From an uncultured Clostridia bacterium (GTDB taxonomy: Bacteria > Bacillota > Clostridia > Christensenellales > Borkfalkiaceae): DNA of 11,892 bases. The position numbers and the translations under genes were made by a program. The stretch lies in contig CAMORY010000119.1 of the NCBI GenBank assembly GCA_946624395.1, forward strand, positions 1 through 11,892. The letters run 5' to 3'. Below, piece by piece: positions 4,771 to 11,892 of the stretch; within the stretch, counting starts at the first letter, position 1; each line of letters opens with the position of its first letter. The notes under the pieces were generated by a model, which saw nothing but the letters and a program-made list of their open reading frames with translations, was not told where the DNA came from and did no database searches.

Positions 4771-5202
4771 TTAGTTTAAGTTAAGCGCTTCGGGTTTCTG
4801 CGCCTGCTGATTATGTTCCGCACCCTTATAGACTTTGAGTTTGGTAATCATCTTTCTGCCGAGACTGTTTTTCGGAAGCATGCCTTTTACCGCTTCGTAC
4901 ACCGCTAAATCCGACTTGGTCGCCATTAACGTTTTGTACTGAATTTCTTTAAGACCGCCGATGTGTCCCGTGTGATATCTGTAATATTTCTTTTCGAGTT
5001 TCTTGCCCGTCAAAACAACCTTGTCGGTGTTGACGATTATAACGAAATCCCCCGTGTCAACGTTGGGCGTGAAAATGGGTTTGTTCTTGCCGCGAAGAAT
5101 CGCCGCAACTTTGGAAGCTAAACGCCCGAGCGCCATACCGCTGGCGTCGACAACGTACCACTTTCTGACCACGTCGTTTGCGTGAGCCATATAAGTTTTC
5201 AT
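4771..5202 (-). CDS. rplM: 50S ribosomal protein uL13
   Basis: uL13 is an early 50S assembly protein. The 143-residue length is typical. Recognisable blocks are RKWYVVDASGMALGRLASKV (residues 13-32), the NVDTGDFVIIVN segment (about residues 47-58), YYRYHTGHIGGLKE (about residues 73-86) and MLPKNSLGRKMITKLKVYKGAEHNQQAQKP near the end. The ATG at 5200-5202 has AAGGAG about 9 nt upstream. It is the first gene of the rplM-rpsI pair, with its own promoter at 5317-5346 and a ~106-nt hairpin-bearing leader. The leader suggests feedback control by L13, as described for low-GC Gram-positive rplM leaders. Confidence 0.98.
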   Translation of the reverse strand: MKTYMAHANDVVRKWYVVDASGMALGRLASKVAAILRGKNKPIFTPNVDTGDFVIIVNTDKVVLTGKKLEKKYYRYHTGHIGGLKEIQYKTLMATKSDLAVYEAVKGMLPKNSLGRKMITKLKVYKGAEHNQQAQKPEALNLN

Positions 5203-5309
5203 AGTGATTTTCTCCTTAAATTTTAACCGTTTATAATCTCGCTTTTAAAGCCGCTTTACACGAAATCGCGGCGCAGAAGGGCTGGTTCTGCAAAGTTTGA
5301 AATCAAACG
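5203..5309 (-). promoter_or_regulatory. Probable L13-type ribosomal leader of rplM-rpsI
   Basis: The ~106-nt 5' leader of rplM holds consecutive hairpins: GTTTG/CAAAC near 5294-5307, GCAGAA/TTCTGC with a 7-nt loop (5273-5291) and GCCGC/GCGGC (5250-5272), followed by AAGGAG and the ATG. Rfam describes an autoregulatory L13 leader ahead of rplM-rpsI in Bacillota. Position and architecture fit that class, but I have not matched its covariance model. It may instead be a less structured leader. Confidence 0.45.
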
Positions 5310-5316
5310 CTTATTT

Positions 5317-5346
5317 ATATTAAATGATTTACCCTTTAAAAGTCAA
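5317..5346 (-). promoter_or_regulatory. Promoter of rplM-rpsI
   Basis: On the minus strand TTGACT (5346-5341), an 18-nt spacer and TAATAT (5322-5317). The start is expected near 5309. It lies just downstream of the truA-side terminator, so rplM-rpsI is expressed independently of the ecf-truA operon. Confidence 0.68.
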
Positions 5347-5368
5347 GTGTTTTTTAAGGGTTTTTAAT

Positions 5369-5392
5369 AAAAACAGCACCTTTTTTAAGGTG
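5369..5392 (-). terminator. Terminator of the ecfA1-ecfA2-ecfT-truA operon
   Basis: On the minus strand CACCTT (5392-5387), AAAA and AAGGTG (5382-5377) are followed by CTG and TTTTT (5373-5369). It lies about 70 nt after the truA stop and upstream of the rplM promoter. A 12-bp palindrome ACAATATATTGT (5407-5418) lies between truA and this hairpin, role unknown. Confidence 0.65.
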
Positions 5393-5462
5393 TTTTTAAA
5401 CAAAATACAATATATTGTGTCTTTATTTACCGTAAGCACAATAACCGCTAAACTCGGTCTTC

Positions 5463-6200
5463 TTAATACTCTACCGAAAGTAAACAAAGCCCCTTTGCGG
5501 GAAGGGTTTCGCCAAGCAGGGTTCTATCCCCCGTCTTAAGCGCCTTTAATATATCGCTCTCCGTTATTTCGCCCTTGCCTATCTTCACAAGCGCGCCCGC
5601 AATAATCCGCACCATATTGTATAAAAACCCGTTTCCGCAGACGCTTATCTTTATATCTTCGCCAGATTGACAGACGTCTATGCCGTACACCTTGCGGACG
5701 GTTGTTTTAACGCTACTGCCCGTTGCCGAAAACGCCTTAAAATCGTGTTCGCCTTCTAAAATTTTCGCCGCCGAACGCATTTTAAGTTCGTCAATATCGC
5801 CGTAAACGCGCGTCATATATCTTTCTTTCAACGGCTCTTCCACGTCCGAAATATAAAGCGAATATTCGTACGTCTTTCTTTTTGCCGTTCTGTTTGCGTT
5901 AAAATCATCCGAAACTTTTTCGCTTGATAACGCTTTTACGCCGTCGGGCAAAACGGTATTTAGTGCTTTATAAAACTTGTCGGGCGGGATATTCGCGCCT
6001 GTATCGAAACTTGCGACTTGCCCTTTAGCGTGCACGCCCGCGTCCGTTCTGCCGCTGCCGATAACGGAAACCCGTTCGCCCGTCAAGGCGAAAATCGCGT
6101 CTTCTACCGCACCTTGAACGGAAACGCCGTTTTTCTGTTTCTGCCACCCGCAAAAGGAAGTGCCGTCGTAAGATAAGGTAAGTTTTATCCGCGTACTCAT
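5463..6200 (-). CDS. truA: tRNA pseudouridine(38-40) synthase TruA
   Basis: TruA converts uridines 38-40 in the anticodon arm of many tRNAs to pseudouridine. The 245 residues match the family (about 245-270). The N-terminal YDGTSFCGWQKQKNGVSVQG block (residues 11-30) precedes the catalytic motif GSGRTDAGVHAKGQV, with the nucleophile at D53. Later marks are ANRTAKRKTYEYSLY (about residues 103-117) and GNGFLYNMVRIIAGALVKIG near residues 189-208. The ATG overlaps the ecfT stop by 4 nt (ATGA), so it is translationally coupled as last gene of the ecf operon. This gene order is widely conserved in Bacillota. No damaged residues are seen. Confidence 0.96.
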   Translation of the reverse strand: MSTRIKLTLSYDGTSFCGWQKQKNGVSVQGAVEDAIFALTGERVSVIGSGRTDAGVHAKGQVASFDTGANIPPDKFYKALNTVLPDGVKALSSEKVSDDFNANRTAKRKTYEYSLYISDVEEPLKERYMTRVYGDIDELKMRSAAKILEGEHDFKAFSATGSSVKTTVRKVYGIDVCQSGEDIKISVCGNGFLYNMVRIIAGALVKIGKGEITESDILKALKTGDRTLLGETLPAKGLCLLSVEY

Positions 6201-7027
6201 AATGCCCCCGCTATCTCGGCAAGCGAGTTAAGCGCGTAAAAGCCGTTTAAATATACTATTCCGACTATAAGCCCCGCTACAACCAAAACGCCTGTTAAAT
6301 CGCGGAACGATAGCCGCATTTTTTTATATTTGGTACGGTTTTTACTGCCCGCGTAGCACCTACTATCCATTGCGTCCGCAAGTTCGTCCGCACGGCGGAA
6401 AGAACTGATTAAAAGCGGTATAAGCACGGGAATAAGCGCTTTTGCGCGTTTAAAAATATTTCCGCTTTCAAAGTCCGCGCCGCGCGCTTTTTGCGCCTTT
6501 ATTATCCTATCCGTTTCGTCAATAAGCGTCGGAATAAAGCGGAGCGCGATACTCATTATAAGCGCAAACTCGTGCACGGGGAATTTTATCCATTTTAAGG
6601 GGTACAAAAGCCCTTCTATGCCGTCGGCAAGTTCCACGGGGCTGGTGGTCAAGGTAAGTAGCGACGCGCCGAGAACTATAAGCATAATGCGCGCTATAAT
6701 AAAAGCGGCGTTAAGCAGCCCCACGTCGGTTATAACCCAGAAAACCACCGTTCCTTTTTTGTTGAAAAACAGTTGCAGTATCGCCGAAAACACGACGAAA
6801 AATATAATAGTTCTTACGCTTTTTAACACCCTTAAAAAGGGCACTTTGGAAACGACTGCCACCAGCATTACGAAAAGTAAACACGCGGCAAAGCCCAAAA
6901 AGTGAAAAGCGGAAACCAAAAACACCGCCACCATATACGCTATGGCGATAAGAATTTTCACCCGTGCGTCCATTTTATGCACGAAAGAGTTTGCGGGGAA
7001 ATAACTGCCGAAAGAAACGTCTCTCAT
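6197..7027 (-). CDS. ecfT: ECF transporter transmembrane component EcfT
   Basis: EcfT is the membrane scaffold that couples the EcfA1/EcfA2 ATPases to exchangeable substrate-binding S components for vitamins and metals. The 276 residues begin FGSYFPANSFVHKMDARVK (residues 6-24), the usual EcfT opening. Hydrophobic helices lie near residues 24-60, 70-88, 107-125 and 244-262. The two cytoplasmic coupling motifs are visible: KARG at 180-183 and the variant SRCYAG at 222-227, on either side of an amphipathic segment with LIPVLIPLLISSFRRADELADAM. Its stop overlaps truA and its ATG overlaps the ecfA2 stop, each by 4 nt. No S-component gene is adjacent, so this is a shared (group II) energy module. 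Confidence 0.94.
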   Translation of the reverse strand: MRDVSFGSYFPANSFVHKMDARVKILIAIAYMVAVFLVSAFHFLGFAACLLFVMLVAVVSKVPFLRVLKSVRTIIFFVVFSAILQLFFNKKGTVVFWVITDVGLLNAAFIIARIMLIVLGASLLTLTTSPVELADGIEGLLYPLKWIKFPVHEFALIMSIALRFIPTLIDETDRIIKAQKARGADFESGNIFKRAKALIPVLIPLLISSFRRADELADAMDSRCYAGSKNRTKYKKMRLSFRDLTGVLVVAGLIVGIVYLNGFYALNSLAEIAGAL

Positions 7028-7902
7028 CTTATTTTTCCCCCGTTTTTAAGCGCAACGACAAGTTTTTCGGTAAAATCTTCCACCGTAAAATCGCTGTCCG
7101 TTATTATGCCTTTACTTTTAAGTTTTTCGGTCAAAGCCGCGGTTAAAGGCAAGTCCAGCCCGCTTTTTTCTATAATATTCCTGTCCGAAAAAATCTCTTT
7201 CGGCGTGCCCGTCGCTATTATTTTTCCGCCCGAAAACACCGCCGCGCGGGTGCAATATTCGGCGACTAAATTCATATCGTGCGACACGATTATTATCGTT
7301 TTTACGAAGTCTTTATGAAGTTTTAACAGCAGTTCCAAAAACTCCCGCTTGCCCTTGGGGTCAAGCCCCGCGGCGGGTTCGTCCAAAACCAGAATTTCGG
7401 GCTTTGCGACTATTACTCCCGCTATCGCTACGCGGCGTTTCTGTCCGCCCGATAAATCGAACGGCGATTTGTCCTTTACTTCGTTATAATCGAGCCCCAC
7501 CGTACTAAGCGCTTCTTTAACGCGTACGCTAATCTCTTCCGCAGAAATGTCTTTAGCGAAATTTTTAAGGGCGAAAGCCACGTCTTCCGCCACAGTTTCC
7601 GCAAAAAGTTGGTGTTCGGGGTACTGAAACATCATACCCACTTTTGCGCGGAGCGACTTATAATCGCATTTTTTATCGGTTAAATCGTAATCGCCGACTT
7701 TGAGCGCACCGCCGCCCTTTTGCACTTTTATAAGTCCGTTTATATGCTGCACGAACGTGGATTTGCCGCTGCCCGTTTTGCCTATTATCCCGAAAATCTC
7801 GCCGCTTTTTATGGTTAAATTTACGTTTTGGAGCGCGCGGAAAGAAAGCCCTTTCGTCTTCGGACTGTAAGTAAAGTTGAGATTTTCCGCTACAACGTCC
7901 AT
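7024..7902 (-). CDS. ecfA2: ECF transporter ATPase EcfA2
   Basis: This is one of the two ABC ATPases of the ECF module. Its 292 residues contain Walker A GKTGSGKST (41-49), the Q-loop FQYPEHQLFAETV (Q93), the signature LSGGQKRR (150-157), Walker B LVLDEP with catalytic E175, the D-loop AGLDPKG and the switch histidine H208 in VSHDM. The YPEHQLF Q-loop is the typical EcfA2 form and separates it from EcfA1. The C-terminal ~60 residues form the ECF-specific extension that helps dimerisation. The ATG at 7900-7902 lies inside the end of ecfA1 (13-nt overlap), and the stop overlaps ecfT by 4 nt, so the genes are tightly coupled. All ATP-site residues are intact. Confidence 0.95.
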   Translation of the reverse strand: MDVVAENLNFTYSPKTKGLSFRALQNVNLTIKSGEIFGIIGKTGSGKSTFVQHINGLIKVQKGGGALKVGDYDLTDKKCDYKSLRAKVGMMFQYPEHQLFAETVAEDVAFALKNFAKDISAEEISVRVKEALSTVGLDYNEVKDKSPFDLSGGQKRRVAIAGVIVAKPEILVLDEPAAGLDPKGKREFLELLLKLHKDFVKTIIIVSHDMNLVAEYCTRAAVFSGGKIIATGTPKEIFSDRNIIEKSGLDLPLTAALTEKLKSKGIITDSDFTVEDFTEKLVVALKNGGKIR

Positions 7903-8708
7903 AACGCCCCCAAAAGTTCTTCTTCCGTAATAATATTTTCGGGAATATTCAAGCCTTGCGCGCGCAGCTTGTCCGCGATTATTCCCGCAAGCGGCTGTTC
8001 AAGCCCCAGCGCGTCAAGTGCGGCTTTTTGCGAAAACACCTTTTTCGGCGTGCCCGAAAGCGCCACCACGCCCCTATCTAAAACCAGCACTTTGTCGGCT
8101 TTAACCGCTTCGTCCATATAATGGGTTATGGCGATAACCGAAACCCCGCTTTTACGCAGGTTCTCAACCACCGCCGCAATTTCTTTCCGCCCCTGCGGGT
8201 CAAGCATTGCCGTCGATTCGTCAAGCACGAGAATCTGCGGCTTTAACGCAAGCACGCCCGCTATCGCTATCCGCTGTTTCTGCCCGCCCGAAAGCCTTTC
8301 GGGGGTTGCCTTGCGGAAATTTTCCATACCGACCGCTTTTAAAGCGAAATCTATTCTTTTTCCTATCTCTTCGCGGGGAACTCCCAGATTTTCAGGGCCG
8401 AACGCGATATCGTCTTCCACAATAGACGCGATAAGTTGGTTATCGGGGTTCTGAAAGACCATACCGACGCGCTTTCTTATCTCGAACACGGCGTTTTTGT
8501 CGTTCGACGAAAAGCCGTCAACGACCACTTCGCCGCCCGTGGGCTTTAAAAGACCGTTCAGGAGTTTAGCCAGCGTGGATTTGCCGCTGCCGTTATGCCC
8601 GATTATAGCGACGAATTCGCCCTTTTCCACGGAAAAAGAAACGCCTTTAAGCGCCTTTTCGTTCTGCCCGTAAGAAAAAGATACGTTTTTCACTTCTAAA
8701 ATCGGCAT
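7890..8708 (-). CDS. ecfA1: ECF transporter ATPase EcfA1
   Basis: The partner ABC ATPase and first gene of the operon. In its 272 residues are Walker A GHNGSGKST (37-45), the Q-loop FQNPDNQLIASIVEDDIAFG (Q86), the signature LSGGQKQR (139-146), Walker B ILVLDES with E164, the D-loop AMLDPQG and H196 in ITHYMDEA. The NPDNQL Q-loop and the LDES-TAMLDP variant of Walker B are the usual EcfA1 form. The start is the ATG at 8706-8708, where the homologous sequence MPILEVKNVSFSYG begins, with AGGGGG a few bases upstream. A promoter lies at 8739-8767. The heterodimer with EcfA2 powers uptake through EcfT and separately encoded S components. Confidence 0.95.
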   Translation of the reverse strand: MPILEVKNVSFSYGQNEKALKGVSFSVEKGEFVAIIGHNGSGKSTLAKLLNGLLKPTGGEVVVDGFSSNDKNAVFEIRKRVGMVFQNPDNQLIASIVEDDIAFGPENLGVPREEIGKRIDFALKAVGMENFRKATPERLSGGQKQRIAIAGVLALKPQILVLDESTAMLDPQGRKEIAAVVENLRKSGVSVIAITHYMDEAVKADKVLVLDRGVVALSGTPKKVFSQKAALDALGLEQPLAGIIADKLRAQGLNIPENIITEEELLGALWTL

Positions 8709-8738
8709 ATATAGCCCCCTGTTTACGACTTTGCTGAT

Positions 8739-8767
8739 ATTTTACCACTTTTCCGTTTTTTTTACAA
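8739..8767 (-). promoter_or_regulatory. Promoter of the ecf-truA operon
   Basis: On the minus strand TTGTAA (8767-8762), a 17-nt spacer and TAAAAT (8744-8739). The start is expected near 8732, leaving about 24 nt before the ecfA1 ATG. It diverges from the nifJ promoter about 50 bp away. Confidence 0.6.
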
Positions 8768-8814
8768 GCATATTAAAGCACCCAAAAATAAACGGGCGAT
8801 TTGTTTACTATTTG

Positions 8815-8843
8815 TTGACTATTCGGCTTTATCGTTGTATAAT
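8815..8843 (+). promoter_or_regulatory. SigA-type promoter of nifJ
   Basis: TTGACT (8815-8820), a spacer of exactly 17 nt and TATAAT (8838-8843). The start is expected near 8850, giving a ~50-nt A/T-rich leader with AAGGAG at 8884-8889, 10 nt before the ATG. The signal appears fully functional although the gene behind it looks damaged. Confidence 0.85.
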
Positions 8844-8899
8844 TATGGTTGTTGTTAATATAAAATTACAATAATTTATATATAAGGAGTTTTATCGCA

Positions 8900-11746
8900 A
8901 TGAAAAAATTGACAATCGACGGTAATACCGCCGCCAGCCACGTTGCCTACGCCTTCTCGGAAGTTGCGGCTATCTACCCGATAACCCCGTCTTCTCCTAT
9001 GGCGGAAGTCGCCGACGAATGGTCGACCGCGGGCAGAACCAACATGTGGGGTCAGAAAATCCGCGTTGCGGAAATGCAGTCGGAAGGCGGCGCTGCCGGC
9101 GCTGTTCACGGCAGCCTTTGCGCGGGCGCACTTACCACCACCTACACCGCGTCTCAGGGCTTACTTTTAATGATTCCGAATATGTACAAAATCGCGGGCG
9201 AACTTATGCCTATGGTTATGCACGTTTCGGCACGTGCCTTAGCGGCGCACTCGCTTAACATTTTCGGCGACCATGCCGACGTTATGGCTTGCCGCCAGAC
9301 GGGCTTTGCAATGCTTTGCGACTCTTCCGTACAGGAAGTTATGGATTTAGCGCTCGTCGCGCACCTTTCGACTTTAAAGTCCAAAGTTCCGTTCCTTAAC
9401 TTCTTCGACGGATTTAGAACCAGCCACGAAGTCGCTAAAATCGACGTGTGGGACGAAGCGGATAATTACGCGGAAATACGCGCTATCTGCGACGAAGTCG
9501 GGCTTGACGCCGACATAAAGGACTTTAAGTCCCGCGCGCTCAACCCCGAACACCCCATACAGAAAGGTACGGCGCAGAACGGCGACACCTATTTCCAGAA
9601 CAGAGAAACGGCTAACGGGTACTATAAAGCCGTTCCCGCAATCGTACAGAAGATGATGGACGTAGTAAGCGCGAAAGCGGGAAGGTCTTATCACCTTTTC
9701 GACTACGTCGGGGCAAAGGACGCGGAATACGTTATCGTATGTATGGGTTCCGGTTGCGAAACGATTGAAGAATCTATCAACAAACTCAACTCTATGGGCA
9801 AAAAGTACGGTCTTATCAAAGTTCGTTTGTATCGCCCCTTCTATACCGAAGCGTTTATCAAGGCTATTCCCAAATCGACCAAGAAAATCGCGGTATTAGA
9901 CAGAACCAAAGAACCGGGCTCTCTCGGCGAACCTTTATATCTCGACGTTTGCTCCGCGCTCTTCGAAGCGGGCATTTCGAATATTAAGGCGTACGGCGGC
10001 AGATACGGTTTGGGTTCTAAAGAGTTCACTCCGTCTATGGTTCTTTCGGTTTATAAGAACCTTGAAAAGGACGAACCGAAAAACCACTTTACCGTCGGTA
10101 TTTACGAAGATATCACCAACTCGTCTTTGGACTTCTCGGAAAAATTCGACGCAGCGCCCGCGGGCTCTACGTCCTGTAAGTTCTACGGGCTTGGCTCTGA
10201 CGGTACGGTCGGCGCGAATAAAAACTCCATCAAAATTATCGGCGACCATACGGACAAGCACGCGCAGGCGTATTTCTTCTACGACTCCAAAAAGTCGGGC
10301 GGCATAACCGTTTCGCACCTCAGATTCGGCGACACGCCTATTCAGTCGGAATACTTAATCGACTCCGCGGACTTCGTTCAATGCTCTAACCCCTCCTATA
10401 TCACCCGCTACGATATGACGAGCGATATTAAAGAAGGCGGCACGTTCTTAATCAACACTTCCGCAACGACGGTTGAAGCGCTCGAAGATTTCCTGCCCGC
10501 GCAGGTAAAACGCGATATCGCGACGAAGAATATAAATCTTTACGTTATCGACGCAATAAAGATTGCGGCGGGACTTGGATTAAAAGGCAGAACGAACACT
10601 ATTTTGCAGTCTGCGTTCTTCCGCGTAAATCCGCAGATTATGCCCTACGACAAAGCTGTAGAATATATGAAATATATGGCTAAAAAGTCCTTCGCGAGAA
10701 AGGGCGACGCGGTCGTTCAGATGAACTACGACGCAATAGATTCCGCGGCGGGCGATAACCTTATTAAAATAGACGTTCCCGCGGCGTGGAAAACCGCTAC
10801 GACGGGCGCTAGCATGGCAGAAGGGCACGCGGATAAATATTATCAGGAAATTATTAAACCTATACTTTATCTCAAGGGCGACAGCCTTAAGTCTTCGCAG
10901 TTCAATGCGGACGGTTCTGTGCCCACGGGTACTACCAAGTTCGAAAAGCGCGGCGTTGCGGTAAACGTTCCGCAGATTGATATAAATAAGTGTATTCAAT
11001 GCGGTACTTGCTCTTTCGTATGTCCGCACGCTTGCTTAAGACCGGCACTAATTGCTAACGGTGCGGAAAAACCCGCAACGCTTATCGGTAAACCCGCGAT
11101 AGGGCTTCCTGGCTACGAATACAAAATGCAAGTTTCCCCGCTCGACTGGATGGGCTGCGGCGTCTGCGCTACGGTCTGCCCCGTTAAAGACGGCGGTGCG
11201 ATTAAGATGATTCCGCTTGCCGATTCTCTCGCTGCAGGCGAAGACAAAAACTGGGAATACGCTGTGGATTTACCCGCGGTGGATACAAGCAAATTCAAGA
11301 AAGAAACGGTCAAGGGCTGCCAGTTCTGCACACCGCTGTTCGAATTCTCGGGCGCGTGCGCGGGCTGCGGCGAAACTCCTTACGTTAAAGTTATCACCCA
11401 ACTCTTCGGCGAAGATATGGTGGTCGCTAACGCTACGGGCTGTTCGTCGATATACGGCGGTTCTTCACCGACCTGTCCTTATACCACGAATAAAGCGGGC
11501 AAAGGTCCTGCTTGGGCAAACTCTCTGTTTGAAGATAACGCGGAATTCGGCTACGGTATGAATTTAGCGTATTCGACGAGAAGAAACGCGCTTAAAGATA
11601 AGGTTGCGGCGTTCGGGCAAGCAGACGCAAGCGCTAAAGAAGCGGCTGACGAGTGGATAAACTCGTTTAACGACAGAGAAGCGTCCAAAGCGGCGTCCGC
11701 TAAACTCCTTGAATTAGCTGAAAAATCTTCTGCGGCGGAAGCGTAA
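8900..11746 (+). CDS. nifJ: Pyruvate:ferredoxin oxidoreductase, interrupted by in-frame TAA
   Basis: PFOR oxidises pyruvate with CoA to acetyl-CoA and CO2 and reduces ferredoxin, in the cytoplasm of anaerobes. The frame has 948 codons, while single-chain PFORs have about 1170-1190. In order: domain I with YPITPSSPMAE (T29), MQSEGG (E62) and SARALAAHSLNIFGDH (R112), all counterparts of active-site residues; a transketolase C-like part with DYVGAKDAEYVIVCMGSGCETIEE; GSDGTVGANK and YFFYDSKKSGGIT; a two-cluster ferredoxin domain with C698-x2-C701-x2-C704-x3-C708-P; and the start of the TPP domain with FSGACAGCGETPYVK and NATGCSSIYGG. Two oddities stand out. The second ferredoxin motif reads W750-x2-C753-x2-C756-x3-C760, so its first Cys ligand is Trp. 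The frame also stops at codon 949 in the linker before the TPP/Mg motif, with PFOR sequence continuing in the same frame. It is either a pseudogene or affected by sequence errors. Confidence 0.9.
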   Translation: MKKLTIDGNTAASHVAYAFSEVAAIYPITPSSPMAEVADEWSTAGRTNMWGQKIRVAEMQSEGGAAGAVHGSLCAGALTTTYTASQGLLLMIPNMYKIAGELMPMVMHVSARALAAHSLNIFGDHADVMACRQTGFAMLCDSSVQEVMDLALVAHLSTLKSKVPFLNFFDGFRTSHEVAKIDVWDEADNYAEIRAICDEVGLDADIKDFKSRALNPEHPIQKGTAQNGDTYFQNRETANGYYKAVPAIVQKMMDVVSAKAGRSYHLFDYVGAKDAEYVIVCMGSGCETIEESINKLNSMGKKYGLIKVRLYRPFYTEAFIKAIPKSTKKIAVLDRTKEPGSLGEPLYLDVCSALFEAGISNIKAYGGRYGLGSKEFTPSMVLSVYKNLEKDEPKNHFTVGIYEDITNSSLDFSEKFDAAPAGSTSCKFYGLGSDGTVGANKNSIKIIGDHTDKHAQAYFFYDSKKSGGITVSHLRFGDTPIQSEYLIDSADFVQCSNPSYITRYDMTSDIKEGGTFLINTSATTVEALEDFLPAQVKRDIATKNINLYVIDAIKIAAGLGLKGRTNTILQSAFFRVNPQIMPYDKAVEYMKYMAKKSFARKGDAVVQMNYDAIDSAAGDNLIKIDVPAAWKTATTGASMAEGHADKYYQEIIKPILYLKGDSLKSSQFNADGSVPTGTTKFEKRGVAVNVPQIDINKCIQCGTCSFVCPHACLRPALIANGAEKPATLIGKPAIGLPGYEYKMQVSPLDWMGCGVCATVCPVKDGGAIKMIPLADSLAAGEDKNWEYAVDLPAVDTSKFKKETVKGCQFCTPLFEFSGACAGCGETPYVKVITQLFGEDMVVANATGCSSIYGGSSPTCPYTTNKAGKGPAWANSLFEDNAEFGYGMNLAYSTRRNALKDKVAAFGQADASAKEAADEWINSFNDREASKAASAKLLELAEKSSAAEA

Positions 11747-11892
11747 GCCATTATCGAAGACAAAGATTGCCTTTCTAAAAAATCCATCTGGATTTGCGGC
11801 GGCGTCGGCTGGGCTTACGATATCGTCTACGGCGGACTTGGCCACGTGTTGGCAAGCGGCGAAGACGTAAACGTTTTAGTTCTCGATACCGA
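11747..11892 (+). pseudogene. nifJ: In-frame continuation of nifJ past the TAA (cut by window edge)
   Basis: Read in the same frame as nifJ, the sequence after the stop encodes KKSIWICGGVGWAYDIVYGG followed by LGHVLASGEDVNVLVLDT. This is the TPP/Mg-binding region that follows the linker in every single-chain PFOR. There is no ribosome binding site or plausible start just downstream of the stop, so it is not a separate gene. Compared with the very conserved family form GGDGWAYDIGYGGLDHVL, three positions differ: D to V at codon 969, G to V at codon 976 and D to G at codon 981. Each is explained by one base change. The rest of the gene lies outside the window. Confidence 0.85.

Noticed and set aside
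8709..8899. Riboswitch ahead of the ecf operon or nifJ
   Set aside because: The inferred leaders are about 24 and 50 nt, too short and A/T-rich for a known aptamer.
10580..11029. 149-codon open frame antisense to nifJ
   Set aside because: It lies fully within a strongly supported coding region, has no family features, and is a by-product of nifJ codon composition.
11744..11746. Programmed recoding (selenocysteine, pyrrolysine or a changed genetic code) at the nifJ stop
   Set aside because: The codon is TAA, not TGA or TAG, it ends most other genes in the window, and PFOR needs no special residue in this linker.
11747..11892. A naturally split PFOR with a separate downstream subunit
   Set aside because: There is no ribosome site or start codon after the stop, the frame is unchanged, and the break lies within the TPP domain rather than at a known subunit border.

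Overview
The window looks like chromosomal DNA from an uncultured anaerobic Clostridia-type Bacillota. The basis is the greA-lysS pair, the ecfA1-ecfA2-ecfT-truA-rplM-rpsI gene order, a DUF1540 mini-protein, a nifJ-type pyruvate:ferredoxin oxidoreductase, AGGAG-type ribosome binding sites and near-consensus SigA promoters (several TTGACA-17-TATAAT). The species cannot be named from the sequence alone.

Layout, left to right. Positions 1-836 (minus) hold the 5' part of lysS, cut by the window edge, behind greA with its own consensus promoter. Positions 840-1091 hold no protein gene that I trust, but contain an orphan hairpin and a promoter-terminator pair that could make a ~100-nt RNA. A DUF1540 cysteine-rich mini-gene (minus) follows, then rplI (bL9, plus) with promoter and terminator. 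Next is a two-gene plus-strand unit: a flippase-like (UPF0104/MprF-type) membrane protein and a small two-helix zinc-ribbon protein, ending at a strong terminator (3666-3700). Positions 3701-4341 are a convergent intergenic region packed with repeats. It has a MITE-like multi-hairpin element with 9-bp flanking direct repeats, and an extra copy of the rpsI 3' end with its terminator. Minus-strand rpsI and rplM (4342-5202) follow, with their own promoter and a probable L13-type leader. The operon ecfA1-ecfA2-ecfT-truA (5463-8708, minus) encodes the shared energy module of ECF vitamin transporters plus the tRNA pseudouridine synthase. nifJ (PFOR) diverges from ecfA1 and runs to the window end.

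Function is mostly housekeeping: translation (lysS, rplI, rplM, rpsI, truA), transcript elongation (greA), vitamin uptake energisation (ecfA1A2T) and anaerobic pyruvate oxidation (nifJ).

The most unusual points are these. (1) nifJ carries an in-frame TAA at codon 949 with PFOR homology continuing in the same frame, a Trp in place of a [4Fe-4S] Cys ligand (codon 750), and Val in place of the GDG aspartate of the TPP/Mg motif (codon 969). (2) The rpsI 3' end and terminator are duplicated ~216 bp downstream of the gene, with 70 nt identical. (3) A folded repeat element lies at 3905-4072. (4) The flippase-like gene has a perfect promoter that leaves almost no 5' leader.
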